A DNA stretch of 64,000 nt from Bin87 sp965204905. GTDB taxonomy: Bacteria; Chloroflexota; Dehalococcoidia; Lucifugimonadales; UBA3495. The stretch covers positions 3,410,001 to 3,474,000 of the forward strand of contig OZ242042.1 in the NCBI GenBank assembly GCA_965204905.1, written 5' to 3'. Every line of letters starts with the position of its first letter. Positions within the stretch are counted from its first letter, which is position 1. Positions 41,575-50,571 of the stretch are shown piece by piece. Made by a program: the position numbers and the translations under genes. Under the pieces are notes generated by a model, which ran no database searches, was not told the DNA's origin, and worked only from the letters and a program-made list of their open reading frames with translations.

Positions 41575-43464
41575 ATGACGTATATCAGCACTCAGAATCT
41601 TAAGGCGTTGGCAATATCATCTCTGACCCTGGTGGTCCTGTTGGTGATTGCTTGCGGCACTGCCGGGCAACCCGCGCAACCCGTCCAACAGGCGGAACCG
41701 CAGGTCATTGAGAGGGAGGTCGTAAAAGAGGTAGAAGTTACCCGGGAAGTCCAGGTGGAAGTGGAGACGGAAAAAATAGTTGAGGTTGAGAAAGTAGTAG
41801 AAAAAGAGGTCCCGATAGAGAAGGTGGTGTTCGCCACCCCGGTAGCCGGCGTTCACGAGACGGCGAGACCCGACTGGGTGAGCATTGGCGCCGACCACCA
41901 CTACAATGGGGACTTCGTCTTTGTGCACCGGGCCAACCCCGGGTTCCTGGACTTGCACTATGGGGCCAGTTCCACCACTACCCTTATGCCCTCCGGCCCT
42001 CGGTTCAACCAACTCCTGATGTACAACCCCAGGGAGCCGAAGGAGATCGTCGGCGACCTGGCCCAGAGTTGGGAGATCAAGGATGGCGGCAAGAACTACG
42101 TGTTTCACCTGCACGATGCCAACTGGCACGATGGCACCCCCGTGACTGCCGATGACATCGTTTGGAGCCTAAACCGAATGGCGCAACCCGACGTCACACG
42201 GGGCCGGGTCACCGCCATCCGTACCTTTTACGAGCACGGTTCCGCAGTGGCAGTGGACGACAAAACGGTGGTGATGCCCCTGAAATTCCCCTCATCGACG
42301 GCTCTGGGCTGGCTGGCAGTTGACTACTACAAGATGTATCCCAAGGCCCTGGAGAGCGTGAGCCAGGACGACTTCAACTGCTGTTTCAAGAACACCTTCG
42401 GCTCCGGCCCCTGGAAGTTCAGGTCCTGGAAGAAAGGCGACTCCTACGAGTTCGACCGCAACAACGATTACTTCAAGGACCCCATGCCCTATGCTGATGG
42501 CATGCAAGTGTTCATCATCACCGACTACGCCCGGCGCCTTGCCACCCTCAAGACCCAGCAGGTCATGGGACGGTACGCCATGGGCGGCATCCTGCTGGCG
42601 GACGTGGAGCAGGTGCAGAAGGAGACCGGGGGCAAGATGCGCGTGCTGAAGGGCGGCGCCGCCGGTGTTTACGGTTTCTGGTTCCACTGGAACCGGCCGC
42701 CGCTGGATGATCCCAAGGTGCGCAAGGCCATTTACCTAGCCCTGGACCGCCACGAAATCGCTGAGATTGCCCAGGGTGGCGCAGCTTTGACCGGCAATTT
42801 CTTCCCGCCTGGCTATGCCCTCAGCGAGGAAGAGGTCATGGCGTTGCCAGGCTTTCGCGTCAACGCTGAAGGCCTGAAGCACCCCGATGACTTGATCGAG
42901 GCCAAACGGCTGCTGGCCGAAGCGGGCTATCCCGATGGGTTCAAATTGACCTACAACGTGGACCAGAGCAAGTTTTCACGGACCGGCAGCGAGTTGATGG
43001 CGGACCAGTTGAGGGAGAAGCTCAACATCGACGTGGAACTACAGGTGGCCGACCGGGCTACTTTCTACGCCCAGTTGCGGGATGGCACCCACGACTTCAG
43101 CCAAATCGGCACCGGCCTTTACTTTAAGGAGCCGGAAACGGTGCTGGCCCAATGGTTCTTTCAGGACACGCTCCGCAACCCTCATAACTGGTCCCATCCC
43201 CGCTTTACCGAGTTGATGGATATGCAGGGGAAGGAACTGGACTCGGAGGTCCGACGGGAACTGTTCCGCGAGATGGCGGAAATCCTCAACGAGGGGGAGG
43301 GCCACTGGGTTCCCCTCTATTGGACCGCCACCAGCGGCATCGTCGACTACCGGATGCAGAATGTGCGGCCGCCCTACCACCCGCATACCATCTGGACCTG
43401 GGAGCACGCTTGGTGGGACCCGGACGCAGAGTTGCTCGGGCCAGACGCTCCGCCCATCGAGTAA
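41575..43464 (+). CDS. ABC transporter substrate-binding lipoprotein (family 5, peptide/dipeptide type)
   Basis: 629 residues from ATG 41575 (GAGAGGAGG 7 bases upstream). Signal peptide with lipobox VIAC (Cys27). Residues about 45-90 form a charged stalk rich in V-E-K-E repeats (EREVVKEVEVTREVQVEVE), characteristic of Chloroflexi binding proteins. The SBP domain follows: ADDIVWSLNRMAQPD, YEFDRNNDYFKDPMPY, NRPPLDDPKVRKAIYLALDR, and FFPPGYALSEEE. It delivers peptides or other small molecules to the permeases encoded downstream. Confidence 0.92.
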   Translation: MTYISTQNLKALAISSLTLVVLLVIACGTAGQPAQPVQQAEPQVIEREVVKEVEVTREVQVEVETEKIVEVEKVVEKEVPIEKVVFATPVAGVHETARPDWVSIGADHHYNGDFVFVHRANPGFLDLHYGASSTTTLMPSGPRFNQLLMYNPREPKEIVGDLAQSWEIKDGGKNYVFHLHDANWHDGTPVTADDIVWSLNRMAQPDVTRGRVTAIRTFYEHGSAVAVDDKTVVMPLKFPSSTALGWLAVDYYKMYPKALESVSQDDFNCCFKNTFGSGPWKFRSWKKGDSYEFDRNNDYFKDPMPYADGMQVFIITDYARRLATLKTQQVMGRYAMGGILLADVEQVQKETGGKMRVLKGGAAGVYGFWFHWNRPPLDDPKVRKAIYLALDRHEIAEIAQGGAALTGNFFPPGYALSEEEVMALPGFRVNAEGLKHPDDLIEAKRLLAEAGYPDGFKLTYNVDQSKFSRTGSELMADQLREKLNIDVELQVADRATFYAQLRDGTHDFSQIGTGLYFKEPETVLAQWFFQDTLRNPHNWSHPRFTELMDMQGKELDSEVRRELFREMAEILNEGEGHWVPLYWTATSGIVDYRMQNVRPPYHPHTIWTWEHAWWDPDAELLGPDAPPIE

Positions 43465-43502
43465 CGGGCTTTCCTTCCGTCTGATTTAGACGCCGCACCC
43501 GG

Positions 43503-43537
43503 CTATCCTGGGGCGCCGTGTTAGCGCCCCAGGATAG
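43503..43537 (+). promoter_or_regulatory. Intercistronic stem-loop after the binding protein
   Basis: A perfect 14-base stem, CTATCCTGGGGCGC and complement, with a 7-base loop, between the binding protein and permease genes. There is no T-tract. Such hairpins protect the upstream message, letting the binding protein be made in excess over the permeases. Confidence 0.6.
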
Positions 43538-43642
43538 CGGGAAAGTTGTCCAACCCAGACGAGTGAGAACTGCCAAGCATAGACAGTGACCTCTGACTCC
43601 CAGTTACAGGATGGAGAGGTCACCGAGCCGTCGGGAGGAGTG

Positions 43643-44602
43643 ATGAAAGGCTACGTGGTGAGGAGGATCGGCCTCTTCATTCCCACCATGCTTCTGACTA
43701 CCGTAATCGTATTTGGCCTCTTCTTCCTGGTCCCCGGTGATGCTGCGCTGTTCATCCTCACCGGCGAGGAAGGGGCGGGAGCGGTTACGGATGAGGACCT
43801 GGAAAAGCTGCGCCGGGAACTGGGCCTGGACCGTCCCATTCATATCCAGTACTTCGACTGGCTGTGGGATATCCTGCGCGGTGATTTGGGAATCTCCATC
43901 TGGTACCGGGAGCCGGTCACCGACGAAATCCGGGACAAGTTTGCCGTTACCCTACAATTATCCATAATGGGCATCCTCATGGCTTTTGTCGTGGCCGTGC
44001 CGATGGGCATGATTTCCGCCGTGCGGCAGGACACCTGGCCCGACTACATCTGCCGGTCATTCACCCTCGTTGGGATAGCCCTGCCGACGTTCTGGTTGGC
44101 GATCCTCATAATCTACTTCCTGGCCTACGTCTTCAACTGGTTGCCTCCGTTAGGTTACGCTACCCTGTGGGAGGACCCGATTCTCAACCTGAAGCAACTT
44201 TTCTTCCCGGCTCTGGCCATCGCCATCCACGACCTGGCTTTCACCGCCAGGGTAACCCGCTCGTCCATGCTGGAAGTGCTGCGGGAAGACTACGTGAGGA
44301 CGGCCCGGTCCAAGGGGCTGCACGAAACCAGGGTGCTGGGCAGACACGCACTGAAGAACGCCATCCTGCCCGTCATCACGGTGTCGGGTTACCAGTTCGC
44401 CCGTCTGCTGGGCGGCACCATCATCATTGAAACCATATTTGCCGTACCGGGCCTGGGGGCTTTCCTGATCGAGAGCATCATCCACCGGGACTTCGTCGTA
44501 ATCCAGGCGGTGGTTCTGCTCACTGCGGCAGTGGTGCTGACCTTGAACCTGATCATCGACCTGATCTACGGCATTCTGGATCCCAGGATACGGTACCAGT
44601 GA
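43643..44602 (+). CDS. ABC transporter permease (DppB-like)
   Basis: 319 residues from ATG 43643 with GGAGG close upstream. Six membrane segments. The N-terminal VVRRIGLFIPTMLLTTVIVFGLFFLVPGD and the loop LRRELGLDRPIHIQY are classic for DppB, and the cytoplasmic EAA-type loop reads DYVRTARSKGLHETRVLGRHALKNAILP. It pairs with the next permease. Confidence 0.92.
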   Translation: MKGYVVRRIGLFIPTMLLTTVIVFGLFFLVPGDAALFILTGEEGAGAVTDEDLEKLRRELGLDRPIHIQYFDWLWDILRGDLGISIWYREPVTDEIRDKFAVTLQLSIMGILMAFVVAVPMGMISAVRQDTWPDYICRSFTLVGIALPTFWLAILIIYFLAYVFNWLPPLGYATLWEDPILNLKQLFFPALAIAIHDLAFTARVTRSSMLEVLREDYVRTARSKGLHETRVLGRHALKNAILPVITVSGYQFARLLGGTIIIETIFAVPGLGAFLIESIIHRDFVVIQAVVLLTAAVVLTLNLIIDLIYGILDPRIRYQ

Positions 44603-44685
44603 GGCCGTAGCCGGGGACCTCGGCCAAATTGCCCGCGGCGATTCGAGCCACGGGGCCATCCCGACAACTTGAAAGCAGGACGAAT

Positions 44686-45603
44686 ATGTTAGAGCAACAG
44701 AGATCCGAAGGGTCATCATCGACCCGAGCGGGAGCCAGCGTCGCAGCTTGGGGTCAGGATGTTAGAACCGGCCTAGTGCGCTTCTGCCGGAGCAAGCCCC
44801 TGGGGGCTGCCGGGGGCATAATCACCATTCTGCTCATCATAATGGCCATACTGGCCAACGTCATTGCCCCGTATCAACCTAAGGAGAGCCTGGGCCGGGA
44901 GAATGTCCACCTGCCACCGCAGCAAGGCCACATAATGGGTACCGACCACGCCGGCCGGGACGTGCTGAGCCGGGTAATCCACGGGGCACGCATTTCATTG
45001 TACGTAGGCTTCGGCAGCGTGGTGGTGGGGATTGCGCTGGGGTTCATCCTGGCGGTGCTCACTACCTACGCGGGCGGCTTCATTGATCTCGCCTTCCAGA
45101 GGTTGGTTGACTCGTTGATGGCCTTGCCGGGCCTCATAATCGCCCTGGCAATCGTGGCGGTGCTGGGATCATCCCTGCAAAACGTCATTATCGCCATCGT
45201 AGTTGGGATGTTGGCGCCGGTCATACGAACCGTACGCTCCCAGGTGCTGACCACCAAGGAGCTGGACTACATACTGGCGGCCCGGGCCATCGGGGCTTCG
45301 CCCTTGCGCCTGGTATTCCGGCACATCACTCCCAATTGCATGGCGATAGCCCTGGTGATAGCCACCTACTACCTGGGGCTGGCGATAACCATCGAGGCAT
45401 CCCTCAGCTTCCTGGGGGTGGGCGTTCCCCCGGACGTCCCCAGTTGGGGCGGGATGTTGAAGCGGGCCGCCGAGGAGCATGTGAGGACGGCCCCCTGGGT
45501 CGCCATGTTCCCGGGACTCGCCATCTTCGTCGTGGTGTTCGGCTTCAACCTCCTGGGCGATGCCCTGCGGGACGCGTGGGACCCGAAGTTGAGGGGGAGA
45601 TAA
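44686..45603 (+). CDS. ABC transporter permease (DppC-like)
   Basis: 305 residues from ATG 44686 (AGGA upstream). A polar N-terminus of about 35 residues, then six membrane segments. DppC features are PYQPKESL, HIMGTDHAGRDVLSRVIHGARISLYVG, the EAA loop DYILAARAIGASPLRLVFRHITPN, and SLSFLGVGVPPDVPSWGGML. No ATPase gene follows; the next gene is a beta-propeller protein, so the DppD/F-type subunits must be encoded elsewhere. Confidence 0.92.
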   Translation: MLEQQRSEGSSSTRAGASVAAWGQDVRTGLVRFCRSKPLGAAGGIITILLIIMAILANVIAPYQPKESLGRENVHLPPQQGHIMGTDHAGRDVLSRVIHGARISLYVGFGSVVVGIALGFILAVLTTYAGGFIDLAFQRLVDSLMALPGLIIALAIVAVLGSSLQNVIIAIVVGMLAPVIRTVRSQVLTTKELDYILAARAIGASPLRLVFRHITPNCMAIALVIATYYLGLAITIEASLSFLGVGVPPDVPSWGGMLKRAAEEHVRTAPWVAMFPGLAIFVVVFGFNLLGDALRDAWDPKLRGR

Positions 45604-45973
45604 GATTTATACCTCTGCCGAGACTGCCGATCCCCGCCAGGATGCTTGAGCGATCGGCTCGGTCACGTTCAGTCCCATTGACCACACCGGCCGATGGCTG
45701 GCCCCATGTTCCGCCACCATCGTAGCCGATTCCGGGGGCCTGGACGTGGACCACAAAGAAAGCTGACATTGCCGGACAGTTTCTCCTACGGAGTGCGCGG
45801 GGTCAGAGATCCGGCAACTTCGTGGGCGACCCTGGTATTTGAATCGGAGCTTCCTGGCGTACAATGGGGCCGGGAGGCTCACCTTTTTTTGGGACCTTGC
45901 AAGGCTATTCCGTGAATAAAGCGGAAGGTTTACTGGAGCCAGCAGTAGGACAATTTTCGGTCGAGGGGTTGCC
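45604..45973. other. Intergenic stretch without a recognisable gene
   Basis: 370 bases. Short open frames on both strands lack ribosome sites and family features. TACAAT at 45860-45865 is a possible -10 box for the beta-propeller gene. No repeats of the window's families occur here. Confidence 0.5.
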
Positions 45974-47383
45974 ATGGAACAAGTCCGAGTGTGCCGTTTC
46001 TGTGGTCACATTGAGGCGGCGCCGGGTTCGGAGAGATGCGATAATTGTGAAGCCTTTTCAGGCATGATATCCATTCCCCGGGCCGAGGCGCAGCGGTTGT
46101 CGCGCAGCCGTAGATTCGGTTTTCTCCGCAGCCGCCTGCTCATGCCGGGGATTGCCCTGGCAGTTACCGCGCTCCTGGCTTTCTGGGTATCCTGGAACTA
46201 CCTGGGACTGGCCCCCAACCCTCCTGCTGCCTCCACAGATGCCGCGCCGACCGTGGACCCCGGGGACTGGCCGCAGACGAGACGCACAGGGGAAGGCACT
46301 GGGTTCACCCCCAACCCTGTGCCATATCCCCATGAGATCAAGTGGTCCTATAATTCAGGCGGCCCGCTGCTCAACGCACCGGCCGTGGCTGGCGACCTGG
46401 TTTACCTCACTACGGAGACGGGCAAGCTCGTTGCGCTGGACCGGACAACGGGCTTACCGGCCTGGGAACATATTACAGGCTTTCCTTCTAGCTCTACCCC
46501 CGCCGTGGCAGGCGGGCTGGTGGTTTACGCCGTTCGGCCGGGCCGGGTTCTGGCCTTGGATGCGATGACGGGAGCTGTGCAGTGGGACAGGGACATGGGG
46601 AGCCCCATCCTGGCCTCCCCTGTTGTCCGAGATGGGACCGTGTACATCGGAGTGGGAGACAACAATCTTTACGCCCTGGATATATCCAGCGGAGTTGTGC
46701 TGTGGAGCTTCACCACCGATGACTGGGTTATAGCAGCAGTCTGCCTCACCGACAACGCTGTGGTAGTGGTCTCCAAGGACAATTTGCTCCATGTGGTGGA
46801 TACTAATACCGGGCGGCGGAGCCTGGTGTATGACACCGGCAGGGCCAGGCAAATCCTGGGCGGACCGGCTACCCAGGCTGACCGGGTGTACGTCGGGTCC
46901 CAGAAGGGCCGCGTGTGGGCCATAGACTGGCGGGAACGGTCCCTACCCTGGGACCGCTTCAACCTCTTTTGGAAGACCACCTTTCACGTTTGGGGCTGGC
47001 TGCCCGATCCGCCGTCGCAGCGGGGAAGTGTTTGGGGGGCCCAGGTCGAAGGTGACGTGGCCCAATCGCCGGCTGTCGCGGGGGGTAGAGTTTACGTTGC
47101 CAGCGTCTCGGGCGTGGTCTCAGCTTTGGAGGCATCCTCGGGAGAGGCGCTGTGGGAAACGGACATGGGGAGTCCGGTGACCGCTGCCCCCACCGTGGCG
47201 GGACCCACCGTCCTGGTTGGCACGGAATCAGGTACGGTTGCCGGTTTGGACGCCCTCAACGGAGAGTTGTCGTGGGGATTCGAGACAGGCGGCAAGATAA
47301 CCGGCAGTCCTGTGGTGGCTGCGACAACCCTGTATGTCGTCTCCCATGACGGCAACCTCTACGCATTGGAGGCTGCCCCCTGA
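45974..47383 (+). CDS. Zinc-ribbon, membrane-anchored PQQ-type beta-propeller protein (BamB-like)
   Basis: 469 residues. N-terminal zinc ribbon (Cys7-x2-Cys10 and Cys22-x2-Cys25), a membrane helix at about 53-72 (LLMPGIALAVTALLAFWVSW), then a beta-propeller with repeated blades such as LVYLTTETGKLVALDRTTG, TVYIGVGDNNLYALDISSG, RVYVASVSGVVSALEASSG and TLYVVSHDGNLYALE. The A-x-D-x-x-x-G blade ends are typical of PQQ-like repeats, but no quinone-binding site is evident. GAGGGG lies 5 bases before ATG 45974. It is followed by a strong terminator. Confidence 0.85.
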   Translation: MEQVRVCRFCGHIEAAPGSERCDNCEAFSGMISIPRAEAQRLSRSRRFGFLRSRLLMPGIALAVTALLAFWVSWNYLGLAPNPPAASTDAAPTVDPGDWPQTRRTGEGTGFTPNPVPYPHEIKWSYNSGGPLLNAPAVAGDLVYLTTETGKLVALDRTTGLPAWEHITGFPSSSTPAVAGGLVVYAVRPGRVLALDAMTGAVQWDRDMGSPILASPVVRDGTVYIGVGDNNLYALDISSGVVLWSFTTDDWVIAAVCLTDNAVVVVSKDNLLHVVDTNTGRRSLVYDTGRARQILGGPATQADRVYVGSQKGRVWAIDWRERSLPWDRFNLFWKTTFHVWGWLPDPPSQRGSVWGAQVEGDVAQSPAVAGGRVYVASVSGVVSALEASSGEALWETDMGSPVTAAPTVAGPTVLVGTESGTVAGLDALNGELSWGFETGGKITGSPVVAATTLYVVSHDGNLYALEAAP

Positions 47384-47399
47384 TATTACGTTGTTCTCT

Positions 47400-47440
47400 G
47401 CGGCGTTTCCTACTCAAATCAAGTAGGAAACGCCGCTTTC
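47400..47440 (+). terminator. Strong terminator after the beta-propeller gene
   Basis: A perfect 15-base stem (GCGGCGTTTCCTACT and complement) with a 7-base loop, followed by TTTC. It separates the plus-strand gene from the minus-strand tRNA. Confidence 0.75.
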
Positions 47441-47462
47441 TGGGTATTAGTTGAGGGGGAAG

Positions 47463-47538
47463 TGGTGGAGCTGGCGGGAATCGAACCCGCTACCTCTTCA
47501 ATGCCATTGAAGCGCTCTCCCAAATGAGCTACAGCCCC
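47463..47538 (-). tRNA. tRNA-Ala (anticodon GGC)
   Basis: 76 bases with CCA encoded. Acceptor GGGGCTG/CAGCTCC includes the G3-U70 pair that identifies alanine tRNAs. D arm AGCTC/GAGC, anticodon stem CTTCA/TGAAG around loop ATGGCAT (anticodon GGC, reads GCC), and T arm GCGGG-TTCGATT-CCCGC. All stems pair well. Confidence 0.97.
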
Positions 47539-47630
47539 ACAATCGGCGCGCCACCTTGGGGGAACGGCGACGCGCCTTTATTCTAGCAAACCGGCGGCGA
47601 AATCCGCAACCGCGCCGGATGGGTTTCGTT

Positions 47631-47657
47631 GGATTCCCGCTTTCGCGGGAATGACGG
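47631..47657. repeat. ATTCCCGC hairpin repeat, copy 3
   Basis: ATTCCCGC-TTTC-GCGGGAAT followed by GACGG, 9 bases after the stop of the NHL-repeat gene (minus strand). Same family as 19899 and 20977. Confidence 0.75.
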
Positions 47658-47665
47658 GTTGTTGG

Positions 47666-48586
47666 TTAGCCCTTGCGAGTGTACTTCACCACCGTGCGGC
47701 CGGTGCTGCCCTCGTAGGGTTCCACCACGTACAGGTCCTTCTGGCTGTCCACCCAAACGCCGTGGCAACTGCGGTGCGTTAGATCGCCCCACTGGGCCAG
47801 CCGCCCGCCGTTGGCGTCCAGGATGCTCAGCATACCGCCGTTGTGCTCGGCCACGTATGCCACGTCATCGTCATCGATGCAGATGACCGCCGGGCCGATG
47901 AGCTTGCTCGGCCAGTCGGTGACGTGGGTTCCGTCCTGATTGAACACCTGCACCCGGTCGTTTTCCCGGTCCGCGATCAGCAGGTTACCCTCACGGTTGA
48001 TCCATGCGCCGTGGGGCAGGTTGAACTGGCCCGGGCCAGGGCCCGGCTCACCCCACGAGAAGATATGCTCGCCCGTCGGCGTGAACTTGTGCACCCGCGC
48101 GTTGGCGTACCCGTCGGCAATGTAGATCTCACCCGCGTCGTTCAGCGCGATTCCCGCCGGCATGTTGAAGGGCTCGGCGCCGCGCACCACCTGGTGCCAC
48201 GAGTTGGAGTCGAAGCTGCTATTGTCCGCGCCGGTGTCGGAGCGATAGCCGCGCTCGCCGATGGTCATCACGACCTCGCCGTCCTTGGTCAGCTTGAAAA
48301 TCTGGCCCATGTTGCGGTCCACCAGCCAAACATAACCCCACTGGTCAATGATGATGGCATGGGGGAACTCGAACATTCCCGCGCCCCAGGACTTGATGAA
48401 CTTGCCCTCGCGGTCAAAAATCATGATCGGGTGGTCGGGATTCCGGTTGAAGCAGTAAATTCGGTCCTCGTCATCGCCGAACACCGCCGCGGCCGGCATT
48501 GGGATGCCATCGGGCAACTGTGCCCAGTTGCGGTCAAACTCATAAGTGTGCGCGCCGTTGCCGACGACGTTGGTGGCAGTAGTCAT
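47666..48586 (-). CDS. NHL-repeat beta-propeller protein (peptidylglycine lyase-like)
   Basis: 306 residues, no signal peptide. NHL blades are seen as FEFPHAIIIDQWGYVWLVDR, FNMPAGIALNDAGEIYIADG, FNLPHGAWINREGNLLIADR, and SCHGVWVDSQKDLYVVEP. The order resembles the propeller of peptidyl-alpha-hydroxyglycine lyases and related bacterial proteins; catalytic identity cannot be confirmed. AGGAGG 5 bases before ATG 48586 fixes the start. Confidence 0.82.
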   Translation of the reverse strand: MTTATNVVGNGAHTYEFDRNWAQLPDGIPMPAAAVFGDDEDRIYCFNRNPDHPIMIFDREGKFIKSWGAGMFEFPHAIIIDQWGYVWLVDRNMGQIFKLTKDGEVVMTIGERGYRSDTGADNSSFDSNSWHQVVRGAEPFNMPAGIALNDAGEIYIADGYANARVHKFTPTGEHIFSWGEPGPGPGQFNLPHGAWINREGNLLIADRENDRVQVFNQDGTHVTDWPSKLIGPAVICIDDDDVAYVAEHNGGMLSILDANGGRLAQWGDLTHRSCHGVWVDSQKDLYVVEPYEGSTGRTVVKYTRKG

Positions 48587-48640
48587 CAGAGCCTCCTCTT
48601 ACTATCAACATGCACTACTTTTACCACAAATCAGACGAAC

Positions 48641-49198
48641 TTACCGCCGCGCCACCGATTTCGCCAGGAAAATGTCCGGCTTACCCGAACCGTTGGCGTC
48701 CGGCAGCACGCCGGCAATTGAAAACCCCACCTTCCGGTAAAACTCATAGGGATGACCCTTGTAGTTGCGGATGGCCGCCAGGTGCGCCAGGGGATCGGGG
48801 TACAGGTCAACGCCGGCCAGCGAGGTCATGTCGTCCTCATCGTCCGAACCCAGCCAGATGGTCAACCCGCCCCGTTCGCGTACCCGCTCCTCCATATCCT
48901 CAATCAACGCCCGCCCGATGCCTTGCCGTTGCAACGAGGGCTGAACCACCAGCACCGTCAATTCCCACACGTTGCCGTTGTACAACGGTTCCGCCGCCGC
49001 CCACCCCAAGACATCCCCATTATCGCCAATAGCAACGCGGGCAATGCGGTCGGGTAACAAGGATTCGCGCACCGTAAGTCGAGCGGCGTCCAGATTCGGC
49101 CAGGCGTCGGGCCAATGCTCGGCGAAACCGGCTACCAGCAATTCGGCGGCCTGGTGTAGGGCGACCGGTGCAATTGTGACCAATGCTGCTATACGCAT
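48641..49198 (-). CDS. GNAT acetyltransferase, aminoglycoside 6'-acetyltransferase-like
   Basis: 185 residues. The acetyl-CoA motif is VVQPSLQRQGIGRALIEDME. The segments GFAEHWPDAWPNLDAA, YNGNVWELTVLVV, LTIWLGSDDEDDMTSLAGVDLYPDPLAHL and GHPYEFYRKVGF match AAC(6')-type enzymes and their environmental homologues. Whether it modifies aminoglycosides or another amine is unknown; an environmental bacterium may use it for a native substrate. It starts 48 bases from the divergent small gene at 49247. Confidence 0.85.
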   Translation of the reverse strand: MRIAALVTIAPVALHQAAELLVAGFAEHWPDAWPNLDAARLTVRESLLPDRIARVAIGDNGDVLGWAAAEPLYNGNVWELTVLVVQPSLQRQGIGRALIEDMEERVRERGGLTIWLGSDDEDDMTSLAGVDLYPDPLAHLAAIRNYKGHPYEFYRKVGFSIAGVLPDANGSGKPDIFLAKSVARR

Positions 49199-49246
49199 CC
49201 GTTCAGGTATGATATATCCGCCGTATGAATCGGAGGAACCGTAACC

Positions 49247-49432
49247 ATGGCGCTACTTACGAAAGGCTATGAGCTGTATCGGGAAATGCTCGGTAGGAAT
49301 GAACAGCTCAGAGCAGAGGGCCGTGCGGAGGCCCGCGCCGAAATAATCGAACAACTCAGGGACAAAGGCATCAACGTGGACGACCTGCTGCCTCCTGACG
49401 AATCCGATACGGAACCGCCGGCGACTCCATAG
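49247..49432 (+). CDS. Small charged coiled-coil protein (61 aa)
   Basis: 61 residues: YELYREMLGRNEQLRAEGRAEARAEIIEQLRDKGINVDDLL reads as one amphipathic helix, rich in Glu, Arg and Ala, with an acidic, Pro-rich tail. GGAGG lies 10 bases before ATG 49247. Such proteins resemble the detached C-terminal helix of Rpn/PD-(D/E)xK nucleases; no function can be assigned. Confidence 0.5.
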   Translation: MALLTKGYELYREMLGRNEQLRAEGRAEARAEIIEQLRDKGINVDDLLPPDESDTEPPATP

Positions 49433-49456
49433 CCGACCGGCGGTTTCTCCATACCG

Positions 49457-50359
49457 TCAGAACGCCGCAATCCCCGGCGTCGTCACCCGGATGCTGTAGA
49501 GCGACGCCCCCGACGTCAGAAACAGCGTCCGCATATCATCACCGCCGAAGCAGATGTTCCGCGTCACTTCCGGCGTTTCCAGCACACCCAGTTGCTCGCC
49601 ACCCGGCGATACGATCCACACGCCGCCCGAGCCGGTACACCAGACGTTGCCCGCCGTGTCCACCTTCATCCCGTCCGGCACTCCCGGCGCCGTCGATCCC
49701 ATCTCGATCAGAATCCGGTTGCCGCTGAGCGTTCCGTCGGCGGCCACATCGAATGCGCGGATGCGCCGGTTGGGGCAGAACTCGCCGCTTTCCTCCCGAT
49801 CAAAGTCTGCCATCTCAGCCCGGCTGATGGCGACGTACATCACAGATTCGTCCGGCGATAGCGCCAATCCGTTGGCGTACTCGCACTCGTCCGTCGCCAG
49901 GTGTACGTTGCCGGACGTGTCGAGCCGGTAGATGCCGGCGAACGGAATCTCCCGCAACTCCTCAGGAAAACGCAGGTGCGGGTCAGTGAAATATATGACG
50001 CCGTCCGTCCGACAGATCACATCGTTGGGTTTGTTGAACCGCTTGCCGTCCCAGCGGTCCGCAATCGTCGTGATGTTGCCGTTTGCATCCATGCTGGTGA
50101 CGCACCGGTGATCTGCGCCCTCGCACATCAGCAGGTTGCCCTGCCGGTCGAAAGTACAGCCGTTGCCCTCGCCGGTATTTTCTCGAACCACCGTCGTCTC
50201 GCCCGTATTCGGGTCCCACTTCAGCAACTGTTCCCGCGCCAGGTCAACAAACGTCAGGTAGCCGCCGGGATGCCAAAGCGGGCCCTCGGTGCGCTCCAAC
50301 GATCCATCAAGCAGCGTCAATTCGGTTTCCGCCAGCAGTCCGCCCAGGTTGTCAGCCAT
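49457..50359 (-). CDS. SMP-30/gluconolactonase-like beta-propeller
   Basis: 300 residues from ATG 50359 (GGAGG 7 bases upstream). Metal ligands fit the SMP-30 pattern: Glu in LERTEGPLWHP, Asn in FNKPNDVICRTDGVIYFTDP, and Asp in APGVPDGMKVDTAGNVWCTG. These enzymes hydrolyse sugar lactones, and some act on organophosphates. Cytosolic, no signal. The upstream 176 bases (50396-50571) contain no gene. Confidence 0.9.
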   Translation of the reverse strand: MADNLGGLLAETELTLLDGSLERTEGPLWHPGGYLTFVDLAREQLLKWDPNTGETTVVRENTGEGNGCTFDRQGNLLMCEGADHRCVTSMDANGNITTIADRWDGKRFNKPNDVICRTDGVIYFTDPHLRFPEELREIPFAGIYRLDTSGNVHLATDECEYANGLALSPDESVMYVAISRAEMADFDREESGEFCPNRRIRAFDVAADGTLSGNRILIEMGSTAPGVPDGMKVDTAGNVWCTGSGGVWIVSPGGEQLGVLETPEVTRNICFGGDDMRTLFLTSGASLYSIRVTTPGIAAF

Positions 50360-50571
50360 CTCCACGCCTCCTGTGTTCTTGGTTATCCTGATCACCAGCG
50401 ATTATAGCAATCATTCCCGTCCCCACCTACACAATCAGCCTAATTCCAAACGCGCCTCTTGCTCCATGCCGCCCACACGTTCTATCCTGTAGAGGAATCC
50501 TACCGGCACCACCTCACCATTTGCGTGGAAAACCGCCACGCTTTGCCGCAACCGCGGCTGGAGTATGCCTG

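Noticed and set aside
43503..43537. Terminator ending the ABC operon after the binding protein
   Set aside because: No T-tract follows and the permease genes continue in the same direction, so it is treated as a message-stabilising hairpin.
45607..45975. 122-codon minus-strand frame in the gap after the permease gene
   Set aside because: No ribosome site, no recognisable domain, and composition of a random frame.
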